From Granulosicoccus sp964498925 (lineage in GTDB: Bacteria; Pseudomonadota; Gammaproteobacteria; Granulosicoccales; Granulosicoccaceae): a DNA stretch of 7,236 bases. The stretch's first letter is position 1. Each line of letters begins with the position of its first letter. The stretch is taken from NCBI GenBank assembly GCA_964498925.1, contig CAZCKD010000184.1:1-7236 (forward strand), read 5' to 3'. Made by a program: the position numbers and the translations under genes. Below the pieces are notes generated by a model. It ran no database searches, was not told where the DNA came from, and was given only the letters and a program-made list of their open reading frames with translations. Below, in pieces: positions 1 through 6,268 of the stretch.

Positions 1-1778
1 GCGTTATAGCTGGCTGTGGCCAACACCTGATGATCATCAAATTTATCCATCACGTGCCGCAAATAAAAGGCGCCGAAATCAATATTGGTTTCTGCATTGG
101 TCAGGTCACCACGCCAGTCAGCATCACCTTTTAAGCGTGCAACAAACTTTGCTGTATTGGGCATCAGCTGCATCAAACCGACAGCGCCTGCACCCGATTT
201 GATGTCACGGATATACGCACTTTCACGCCTCATGACGCCAAATATCCAAGCTGGATCTATCCGATTTTCCAATGCAGCCCTGGCCACATCAGGTCGATAC
301 AGCACCGGAAACCTAACCGAAATGGCCCGCTTCTGTTCTGTTTTGCCGGCAGTAAAAATGGCTCGATCATATAAGGACCAGTGACTCGCCAGAACGGCGC
401 CAGCAGCCAGATTTTCCGGGCTTTGGTTTGAGAGCCAATTATTCCAGACCCGCCTGCTTTCATGGGGTAACTGCACATAATGGAATTCGCGCGCTTGAAG
501 TAGCTCTGGATCGTTAGCTAGCTCGTTGAGCAGAGAGCGTTCAACGATCAAGGGTTCGTCGTAAATTGCATACGGCTGACCCAGCTGATCTGCCGATAAA
601 AACCCATGATAGGACTGAAGCTTGGCTAAGCGAGAGTAGATAAGCTTTGCCTCTGACTCCTTACCATCCAACTGCAGCGCGCGCGCAACCCAGTACGCCC
701 AGTGATCTTCCTCTTGCTCGACCTGGGGCAGCTCGGAAATCGATTTGACCACAGCCCCCCAGTCTTCAGCCAGAAGCGCTGTTCTGATGCGCCATTCCTG
801 AAGCTCCAGATCATCTGGCTTGTTTACGAAGGTATATAACCAATCTTGCGCTTCAGGCATTCGACGATAAGCCGATCGCATAGCGATAGCCCGACTGGTA
901 TCGTAGAAACGATCCTTGTAGAACAAATAAGAATCGCGAACCTTCAACCAGTGATTCATGGCAGCCGTTGTATCGTCTCTCGACCATTCAACGACTAGAT
1001 CGGCAATGATTCGACGATTAAGCACCGTATCCTCGCGTAAATCCCCACCGGTGAGGAAAGGCACTGGATTATCTTTGGATTCAATCCATTGTTTAACCAG
1101 AGCGCGGTCGCGAGATGCCAGATAATTAAGCAGTGGCTCTGCATGCTCCGGTTTGTTCGCCTCCATGGCGGTGTATATTTTTTCCCAGATACTGACAATG
1201 GGCACCGTAGAAATCGTTTCGAGGTGCGTTAGCGCTGCTGCGCATTTTTCAGGATGTTTTTTCGCCTGCACCCAGAGCTCAAGGCTACTGTCATCAAATC
1301 CATCCAGCTTACCCAGCTCATACTTTGCTTCGAGCACAGTGCAAGGCAGCGAAGCTGCCAAGGGACGTTCGGTTATGGACAAAAACGTCTTCCACTGGCC
1401 GGTATCAGCGAATCGTTTCTGCAATATGCGCGTTAACTTACGCGTTAAAGAAGTCTGGTTTTTAGGCTCCGCAAAACCATCAAGTTCGGCGATAGCATTT
1501 TCATCAGGACGCTCTGAGCGCCACTTCTTTGCCAGGCGTTCATGCTGCAGATAGGGTTGTAGCGGGTAATCTTTGAGCGAGGTATACAGAGATTCAAAAG
1601 AATCCATAGAACCCGCAGCCAGAGCAGTTCGCGCTTCAATAAATCGCTGCCTTTCCGCGACAAAGACAAAGTTCGGATCTGCCAGAGGTGGATCCTTTCT
1701 GTGAGAATCCGCACTCAGTAGAGCCACAGGACACAGACACAAGCTGGTAAGCAGCAAAAGCGGTCTGATCGATGGCAT
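1..1778 (-). CDS. slt: Soluble lytic murein transglycosylase, Slt70 type (partial, C-terminus cut by window edge)
   Basis: Cleaves the MurNAc-GlcNAc bond of peptidoglycan in the periplasm, leaving 1,6-anhydro-MurNAc ends, in wall turnover and recycling. I translated the minus strand from ATG at 1778 and found one open frame to base 1 (592 full codons). Residues 1 to about 22 form a hydrophobic signal peptide (LLLLTSLCLCPVALLSA) without a good lipobox, so a soluble periplasmic protein is expected. Residues about 25-390 fit the helical U-domain. FLSADQLGQPYAI near 390-405 is typical of the linker-domain start. The catalytic SLT domain begins near 495, with MRRESAY (catalytic Glu519, bases 222-224), GLMQLMPNTA and NAETNIDFG. 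The frame leaves the window inside the SYNA motif. E. coli Slt70 is about 645 residues, so roughly 50 are missing. An in-frame ATG at 1790 would add four residues, but its GAGG touches the start codon; 1778 leaves a rather long 12-base gap. Family assignment is secure; the exact start is not. Confidence 0.95.
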   Translation of the reverse strand, partial: MPSIRPLLLLTSLCLCPVALLSADSHRKDPPLADPNFVFVAERQRFIEARTALAAGSMDSFESLYTSLKDYPLQPYLQHERLAKKWRSERPDENAIAELDGFAEPKNQTSLTRKLTRILQKRFADTGQWKTFLSITERPLAASLPCTVLEAKYELGKLDGFDDSSLELWVQAKKHPEKCAAALTHLETISTVPIVSIWEKIYTAMEANKPEHAEPLLNYLASRDRALVKQWIESKDNPVPFLTGGDLREDTVLNRRIIADLVVEWSRDDTTAAMNHWLKVRDSYLFYKDRFYDTSRAIAMRSAYRRMPEAQDWLYTFVNKPDDLELQEWRIRTALLAEDWGAVVKSISELPQVEQEEDHWAYWVARALQLDGKESEAKLIYSRLAKLQSYHGFLSADQLGQPYAIYDEPLIVERSLLNELANDPELLQAREFHYVQLPHESRRVWNNWLSNQSPENLAAGAVLASHWSLYDRAIFTAGKTEQKRAISVRFPVLYRPDVARAALENRIDPAWIFGVMRRESAYIRDIKSGAGAVGLMQLMPNTAKFVARLKGDADWRGDLTNAETNIDFGAFYLRHVMDKFDDHQVLATASYN

Positions 1779-1804
1779 ATTGTCAGTCATCCTCTACACC
1801 CGAA

Positions 1805-1833
1805 ATTAGTCCGTTTTGGATAAAGCGTGGCAA
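1805..1833 (-). promoter_or_regulatory. Candidate sigma70 promoter for slt
   Basis: On the minus strand TTGCCA (1833-1828, five of six matches to TTGACA) is followed after exactly 17 bases by ACTAAT (1810-1805, four of six matches to TATAAT, lacking the important second A). Transcription would start near 1798. That gives a leader of about 20 bases carrying GAGG (1794-1791) ahead of the ATG at 1778. Position and spacing are good but the -10 is weak. Found by eye only. Confidence 0.35.
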
Positions 1834-1840
1834 AGACAGA

Positions 1841-1870
1841 TAGAATTCTCGTTATGAGAACCACTATAGT
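1841..1870 (+). promoter_or_regulatory. Candidate promoter region for trhO
   Basis: TATAGT at 1865-1870 matches the sigma70 -10 box at five of six positions and lies 38 bases before the trhO ATG. The best spaced -35 is only TAGAAT (1841-1846, 18-base spacer, three of six matches). The promoter would therefore be weak or activator-dependent. A second AT-rich box (TATAAA, 1894-1899) sits too close to the ATG to leave a normal leader. Confidence 0.3.
1846..1860. repeat. Short inverted repeat TTCTC-GTTAT-GAGAA, operator-like
   Basis: The half-sites TTCTC (1846-1850) and GAGAA (1856-1860) are perfect inverted copies separated by five bases. They lie in the divergent slt/trhO gap, inside the spacer of the candidate trhO promoter and upstream of the candidate slt promoter, a suitable place for a regulator. 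A pair of five-base arms can arise by chance, and I do not recognise the motif as a named operator. Confidence 0.3.
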
Positions 1871-1908
1871 ACAACGCAAGAAAATTACGACCCTATAAAG
1901 ACAATTAA

Positions 1909-2748
1909 ATGCCAAATTCAACAATCCCTCAATTCGAGAACATTTCGGGCTATCGATTTGTCCGACTGGAATACTTGCCAATAATTCAAGCTGATTTGCT
2001 GGACGCCCTCAAGCAAACGGGGGTTTTAGGAACAGTGCTGCTCGCTGAAGAAGGTATCAATGTCGCATTGGCAGGCACTGAGCAGGAAATCAACGACGCC
2101 ATCGATGTGCTGAACGCAGACTCCCGCTTTTCGGGGATGTGGCTGAAAAAAAGCCTGTCTGACACCATTCCTTTTTCAAAGCTCAAAGTGAGAATCCGGC
2201 ATGAAATCATTGCGTTTGATGGTGCTGACGCAAAAGACAGGCAACTCCATCGTCCGGAAGCGCCAGCTATGGCTCCTGAAACCGTGTCCCAATGGATTGA
2301 TGAAGGCAAAGACTTTACGCTGCTGGATACCAGAAACACCTACGAGATTGAATCAGGCACGTTTGACACCGCTGAGCACTTGAATATCGCCCACTTCCGG
2401 GATTTTCAAACCGCCGTCAACCAGGCTCTCGCTGACGGAAGCTTAAGTCTCGACAAGCCCGTCGTGACATTTTGCACGGGTGGTATTCGTTGTGAAAAAG
2501 CAGCACCCTGGATGATCGAGCAAGGATTTAGCGAGGTCCACCAGATAGAAGGCGGTGTTCTCAACTATTTTGAGCGCACAGGCGGCAAACACTGGCAGGG
2601 CGAATGTTTTGTGTTCGATGATCGGGTTGAGGTCGATAAGCAGCTGAGTCCAACAGGAGCTACCTGGTGCACGGATTGCCAGCTGACAATCCAGCCGGGC
2701 GAACAGTGCAAATGTCAGGGCTCTAAGACCGCCATGGAAATGGTATAG
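1909..2748 (+). CDS. trhO: tRNA uridine(34) hydroxylase, rhodanese family (TrhO/YceA, UPF0176)
   Basis: The TrhO family makes 5-hydroxyuridine at wobble position 34 of certain tRNAs in an oxygen-dependent reaction, feeding the cmo5U/mcmo5U modifications that widen decoding. The 279-residue protein has the family's N-terminal ferredoxin-like part (about 10-100, with GTVLLAEEGIN at 41-51). A rhodanese domain (about 120-225) follows, with LLDTRNTYEI at 138-147. Its active loop CTGGIRCEKA starts at Cys189, with the conserved second Cys194. The end carries FVFDDRVEVD (234-243) and a cysteine group at Cys254, Cys257, Cys267 and Cys269 that may bind metal. E. coli TrhO is about 350 residues, so this tail is short. 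The ATG at 1909 has no clear Shine-Dalgarno, only an AAAGA-like stretch, but the N-terminus fits the family. It is divergent from slt, and its last 34 bases overlap the convergent methyltransferase gene. The family is secure; activity rests on homology. Confidence 0.93.
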   Translation: MPNSTIPQFENISGYRFVRLEYLPIIQADLLDALKQTGVLGTVLLAEEGINVALAGTEQEINDAIDVLNADSRFSGMWLKKSLSDTIPFSKLKVRIRHEIIAFDGADAKDRQLHRPEAPAMAPETVSQWIDEGKDFTLLDTRNTYEIESGTFDTAEHLNIAHFRDFQTAVNQALADGSLSLDKPVVTFCTGGIRCEKAAPWMIEQGFSEVHQIEGGVLNYFERTGGKHWQGECFVFDDRVEVDKQLSPTGATWCTDCQLTIQPGEQCKCQGSKTAMEMV

Positions 2749-3296
2749 CTCTTTCCTTGTTTCAGTTTTGTATAGTTTCCGAACGTTTCCGTAAAGGAAC
2801 GCTTGATAAACCCTCTAAGACCATTAATCGTCACCACGACAAATCGAGCACCGGGCTGCATTTGACGATGGACATCGTGGAACATGATCTGAAAAAATTC
2901 GTTGCCCACCTTAGCCGGTAAATTGGACACAACCAGATCAAATCGCTCGTTCTTCGGCACATGACTCAAACCATTGCTTAAGTAAGCTTCCACATTATTC
3001 AATCCGTTCCTTTTTGCATTGGAACCCGCATACTCTATGGCTAAGAAGTCTTTATCCACCATGTGTACACGCCCCTGTGGGGCCTGGTGAGCAATGGATA
3101 TTCCGATAGGACCGTAACCGCACCCCATATCCAGCGCGACGTCGTTATCTTTCACCTGCAGGTGATCCAGTAACAGCAAGGTCCCCTCATCGATTCCTCT
3201 GGGAGAGAATATTCCCCAAGTCGTATGAAAGGTAAATTGTCGCCCCACCAATTCGGTAGTGAAGACCAGATCTTCTCTAAGATGTTCCACGCTCAT
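2715..3296 (-). CDS. Class I SAM-dependent methyltransferase, RsmC/YbxB-like (MTS family)
   Basis: Transfers a methyl group from S-adenosylmethionine; relatives RsmC and RlmG methylate guanine N2 in rRNA, but the substrate here is unknown. Numbered from ATG at 3296 (193 residues), there is an N-terminal lead-in FHTTWGIFSPRGIDEG (about 23-38). SAM-binding motif I, DMGCGYGPIG, is at 56-65. An acidic motif II, MVDKD (79-83), binds the ribose hydroxyls in this fold. The motif IV position reads SNLPAKVG (124-131), where RsmC has NPPF. The start is uncertain: the frame stays open upstream to GTG at 3362 (215 residues), which adds a stretch containing CHTC and leaves only 24 bases to adk. Neither start has a convincing ribosome site. 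I prefer 3296 because the conserved part starts just after it and about 190-200 residues suits this family. The stop (TCA, 2715-2717) lies inside the trhO coding end. The fold is secure; the target is not. Confidence 0.88.
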   Translation of the reverse strand: MSVEHLREDLVFTTELVGRQFTFHTTWGIFSPRGIDEGTLLLLDHLQVKDNDVALDMGCGYGPIGISIAHQAPQGRVHMVDKDFLAIEYAGSNAKRNGLNNVEAYLSNGLSHVPKNERFDLVVSNLPAKVGNEFFQIMFHDVHRQMQPGARFVVVTINGLRGFIKRSFTETFGNYTKLKQGKSYTISMAVLEP

Positions 3297-3386
3297 GCGA
3301 CAAGTATGGCACCGAGCGATTACTTTTCCTGCAAGAACCGGCCTAATTCGATACCCTTCCACTCATTTATTCTTGAGGAACGTTAA

Positions 3387-4064
3387 ATGCGCTTGATTTT
3401 GTTAGGGGGACCCGGTGCCGGAAAGGGCACTCAAGCCGGGTTTCTGACTGAACGGTACGGGATTCCGCAAATCTCGACCGGGGATATGCTTAGAGCGGCC
3501 ATTAAAGCCCAAACGCCACTAGGCACAAAGGTGAAAAAAATGATGGACTCAGGCAATCTTGTTTCCGATGACATCATCATCTGCCTTGTTCAAGAACGCA
3601 TTAAAGAAGCCGACTGCAAAAAAGGATTTCTATTTGACGGATTTCCAAGAACCATTGCGCAAGCCGACGCCTTAAAGGACGCCAGCGTCCTAATTGGGGG
3701 GGTCGTCGAAATCGATGTCGATCACGAGGAAATTATCAAGCGCATGAGTGGCAGGCGTATCCATGAGCCCTCTGGCCGTAGTTACCACACCGTTTTCAAT
3801 CCGCCGAAACAGGAAGGTCTGGATGACGTGACGGGTGAACCGCTGATTCAACGTGATGACGATAAGGAAGAAACCGTTAGACACCGCCTGGATGTCTACG
3901 AGGAAAAAACAGCTCCTCTGAAAGCGTATTTCAAAGATTGGGCAGCATCGGATGATCCTTGCAAACCCAACTACGTGCATATTCCCGGCGTCGGCTCAGT
4001 TGACGATATCAAAGAAAGTATTTTTACAGCGTTGGATGCACTTCACGACCAGCCAGACGAGTAA
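3387..4064 (+). CDS. adk: Adenylate kinase
   Basis: Cytoplasmic enzyme for ATP + AMP = 2 ADP, balancing adenine nucleotides. The 225 residues show the P-loop GGPGAGKGT (7-15) and the AMP-binding segment QISTGDMLRAA (28-38). FDGFPRT (83-89) has the conserved Asp84 and Arg88. A long LID runs from about 122 to 159, with SGRRIHEPSGRSYH. VRHRL (164-168) supplies catalytic arginines. The LID has HxxSGR rather than a four-cysteine zinc site, as is usual in Gram-negative long-form kinases. It is about ten residues longer than the 214-residue E. coli protein, mostly at an acidic C-terminal end (DQPDE). A good Shine-Dalgarno, GAGGAA (3375-3380), stands eight bases (counted from GAGG) before the ATG and fixes the start. 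It is transcribed alone, divergent from the methyltransferase gene; its promoter must lie upstream of 3375, perhaps within that gene, and I could not pick it out. Identification is secure. Confidence 0.98.
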   Translation: MRLILLGGPGAGKGTQAGFLTERYGIPQISTGDMLRAAIKAQTPLGTKVKKMMDSGNLVSDDIIICLVQERIKEADCKKGFLFDGFPRTIAQADALKDASVLIGGVVEIDVDHEEIIKRMSGRRIHEPSGRSYHTVFNPPKQEGLDDVTGEPLIQRDDDKEETVRHRLDVYEEKTAPLKAYFKDWAASDDPCKPNYVHIPGVGSVDDIKESIFTALDALHDQPDE

Positions 4065-4086
4065 CTGATACCGAAAAGAAACAGGA

Positions 4087-4112
4087 ACGATCGCAAGCTC
4101 TCCTGCGGTCGT
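4087..4112 (+). terminator. Hairpin after adk, possible weak terminator
   Basis: The arms 4087-4095 and 4104-4112 can form a nine-pair stem in the plus-strand RNA, with one U-G wobble (4091/4108) and an eight-base loop. It starts 23 bases after the adk stop. No U-run follows directly, so it is not a typical intrinsic terminator. Read from the minus strand, the same wobble becomes an A-C mismatch, but a T-rich stretch (TTTCTTTT) lies some 10 bases downstream, so it might also serve the hydrolase gene that ends at 4134. It is the only plausible termination structure in this convergent gap. Confidence 0.4.
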
Positions 4113-4133
4113 CCCCTATCAATCTACTTCTGA

Positions 4134-4943
4134 TTAAAGCAGCGCTGCTCGAACAGCCTGTAGAGTTTGCTCCGGTTGTTCTGACATCACCATGTGTCCG
4201 CAGTTGGACAGAACCGTCATGTCGCAATTCAACGCGTTCTTTATCCCAAGGCTCGTTTTCATAGGCGTCATGCGATCGGAATCTCCAACAATCAATGTTG
4301 ACTTGCGACCTGCAAAGGATTCAGCCACTTTCTCCAAACCTTGGTAGTTATTACAGGCGAGAAGATCATTGTGCAACACGCCAGGCGCTGCGCCTTCCAA
4401 TAGCGCCATTGCTGCATTCTGAACACTGATACCAGCGACATGGTTGTGACCGAGCTGAGACTGGAACGAATGACCGTAAAGCGTGATCATATTAACGGCC
4501 GCCTGATCGTTAGCCTCTGCAGCGTCAAGTAGCGGCTTTCCGACTGGCATTGGACACCCGGTTCCCAACATTAATAAATGATCTACACGCGCAGGCTGTT
4601 GCCCGGCAGCTTCCATAGCAACCAGCGCTCCCATACTGTGACCACCCATGACGACCGGCCCTTCGGGCAAACCGTGATTCTTCTGCAACTCATCGACGAG
4701 CGACCATACGAATTGAGCGTAGCCCTCAATCGTCGGTATCGCCTCTCCCTTCGAGGCACCGTGACCTGGAAGATCCGCCGCTATGATATTAAATCCGTGC
4801 CGCGCGAAAAATCGGGAAAGCAACACCCAAACGGTTCGGTTCATCCCGGCGCCATGTTGGAGAATCAGTGTGGCACGATCGTCTTGCCATTCAACGCCAC
4901 CCTTACTCAGAAAAATTTCTTGGTTATCTAACGTGATATTCAT
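4134..4943 (-). CDS. Alpha/beta hydrolase of unknown substrate
   Basis: A cytoplasmic hydrolase of the alpha/beta fold with no signal peptide. The 269 residues contain the oxyanion-hole stretch LQHGAG (28-33), DLPGHGAS (57-64) and the nucleophile elbow GGHSMGA with Ser103. The catalytic acid is probably Asp223 in GDSDRMTP, and His250 in NCGHMV completes the triad. A cap region with many Ala, Gln and Asn residues spans about 130-200. Such proteins are esterases, lipases, thioesterases or C-C hydrolases; nothing visible selects one. It is not MetX, the homoserine acetyltransferase of the same fold, which is much longer and has a different elbow. Its ATG (4941-4943) overlaps the stop of the upstream sulfhydrylase gene in ATGA, and no good ribosome site of its own is seen, so translation is probably coupled. 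It is the last gene of the likely three-gene transcript. Confidence 0.85.
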   Translation of the reverse strand: MNITLDNQEIFLSKGGVEWQDDRATLILQHGAGMNRTVWVLLSRFFARHGFNIIAADLPGHGASKGEAIPTIEGYAQFVWSLVDELQKNHGLPEGPVVMGGHSMGALVAMEAAGQQPARVDHLLMLGTGCPMPVGKPLLDAAEANDQAAVNMITLYGHSFQSQLGHNHVAGISVQNAAMALLEGAAPGVLHNDLLACNNYQGLEKVAESFAGRKSTLIVGDSDRMTPMKTSLGIKNALNCDMTVLSNCGHMVMSEQPEQTLQAVRAALL

Positions 4944-6238
4944 GCGTGTCTCGCCGCCCGCTTGAGCGCAAAATTCAAATCTGCCAGTAGATCTTTACTG
5001 TCTTCCAGCCCCACCGACAGACGTATCAAACCCGGGGCAATACCGGCAGCTTTCAGTGCATCGTCGTCCATTCGCGAATGTGTGGTACTGGCAGGATGAA
5101 TAACCAGAGATTTAGCATCACCAACATTAGCCAAGTGCGAAAACAACTGAAGGTTTTCAATAAACGCACTTCCCATAGCACGACCACCGACCAACTCAAA
5201 ACTAAACACAGCACTTGATCCTTTAGGAAGCAATGTTTTAGCAAGCTCATGATCCGGGTGGCTAGGCACCGATGTGTGATGAACCACTGAGACCGCTTCG
5301 TGTTGCGAAAGAAAGTCGACTATGGCTTCGGTGTTTTGAACATGTCTATCCATGCGCATCGGCAATGTTTCCAAGCCCTGCAGCAAATGGAAGGCATTAC
5401 CGGGCGAAAGTGTTGCACCGAAATCGCGTAAACCTTCTTTTCTGGCTCTCATGATGTACGCAGCGGGTCCGAATTCTTCGACGAAGTCCATGCCGTGAAA
5501 TCCGGCATACGGCTCTGCAATTTCCGGAAACCTACCGGAGGCTTCCCAATCGAAGCGTCCACTATCAACAAGAACACCGCCAACAGCAATTCCATGCCCA
5601 CCCATAAACTTCGTCAACGAGTGCATAACAATGTCGGCACCCAAAGGTATAACCGGCATGAGATACGGTGTTGTTAATGTGGCATCGATCATCAAAGGCA
5701 CACCCGCTTCATGAGCGATAGCTGACACCTTGGGAATATCCAGAACTTCACATCTTGGATTTGCCACGGTTTCTGAAAATACAACTCTCGTCTCCGGACG
5801 AATAGCCGCTGCAAATGCATCCGGATCACGAGGATCAACAAAGGTGGTTTCAATGCCAAATCGAGGCAATGTGTAACTCAGCAGATTGTGTGTCCCGCCG
5901 TAGAGCGATTGCGAGGCAACGATATGTCCACCTGCGCCTGTGATCGTAACAAGACCTAAATGGATAGCAGCCATACCGCTGGCGGTACACACTGCACCCA
6001 CACCACCTTCAAGAGCTGCTACGCGCTCTTCCAGTACCGCTACAGTTGGGTTGGATATTCTGGAATACACATGCCCTGCACGGGCTATATCGAAAAGTGA
6101 TGACGCTTTGTCACTGTCCTCAAATACAAAAGACGTGCTTTGATAGATTGGGGTTGCTCTGGCTCGTGTTTCACTGTCCGGTTGTTGACCGGCATGCAAA
6201 GCCAAAGTATCGAAACCCAGAAAATCTGGTCCGCTCAT
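4940..6238 (-). CDS. metY: O-acetylhomoserine sulfhydrylase-type PLP enzyme (Cys/Met metabolism family)
   Basis: Likely condenses O-acetylhomoserine (possibly O-succinylhomoserine) with sulfide to give homocysteine, the direct sulfur-assimilation route to methionine. The 432 residues are the normal MetY length and belong to the fold-type I, cystathionine gamma-synthase-like family. The start FDTLALHAGQQPD (9-21) is typical of MetY. YSRISNPT (58-65) supplies the Tyr and Arg that hold PLP phosphate from the neighbouring subunit. TASGMAA (85-91) and Asp185 contact PLP, and HSLTKFMGGHG carries the Schiff-base Lys210. GGVLVDSGRFDWE and the following EPYAGFHGMDF segment (about 242-252) are the long MetY insert. 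The segment after Asp185 reads DATLTT rather than the commoner DNTFAT. GAGG (6250-6247) lies eight bases before the ATG at 6238 and fixes the start. The gene follows the CLC gene by 30 bases and overlaps the hydrolase gene by four. MetY versus MetZ or a gamma-lyase cannot be settled by reading alone. Confidence 0.9.
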   Translation of the reverse strand: MSGPDFLGFDTLALHAGQQPDSETRARATPIYQSTSFVFEDSDKASSLFDIARAGHVYSRISNPTVAVLEERVAALEGGVGAVCTASGMAAIHLGLVTITGAGGHIVASQSLYGGTHNLLSYTLPRFGIETTFVDPRDPDAFAAAIRPETRVVFSETVANPRCEVLDIPKVSAIAHEAGVPLMIDATLTTPYLMPVIPLGADIVMHSLTKFMGGHGIAVGGVLVDSGRFDWEASGRFPEIAEPYAGFHGMDFVEEFGPAAYIMRARKEGLRDFGATLSPGNAFHLLQGLETLPMRMDRHVQNTEAIVDFLSQHEAVSVVHHTSVPSHPDHELAKTLLPKGSSAVFSFELVGGRAMGSAFIENLQLFSHLANVGDAKSLVIHPASTTHSRMDDDALKAAGIAPGLIRLSVGLEDSKDLLADLNFALKRAARHA

Positions 6239-6268
6239 TAATGAAACCTCATTGTTTGTTCGCTGGCA

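Noticed and set aside
1153..1554. Plus-strand open frame of 133 codons opposite slt
   Set aside because: It is antisense to a clear, continuous Slt70 frame, is rich in Ser/Cys/Phe, and shows no domain or ribosome site; it is a shadow frame.
257..1714. Four short minus-strand open frames (257-478, 626-814, 995-1198, 1445-1714)
   Set aside because: They lie in a different minus-strand frame from slt. The true slt frame runs uninterrupted from 1778 to the window edge, so these are shadows and not signs of a broken gene.
2771..2803. Imperfect hairpin (GTTTCC...GGAAC) near the methyltransferase 3' end as a trhO terminator
   Set aside because: It lies inside the methyltransferase coding region, pairs only with a bulge or mismatch, and is not followed by a U-run.
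3690..3980. Minus-strand frame of 96 codons opposite adk
   Set aside because: It is antisense to well-conserved adk LID and C-terminal coding sequence and carries no recognisable motif.
4134..4943. Idea that the hydrolase is MetX (homoserine O-acetyltransferase) paired with MetY
   Set aside because: It is too short (269 residues) and has the GHSMG elbow of general hydrolases, without MetX-specific motifs.
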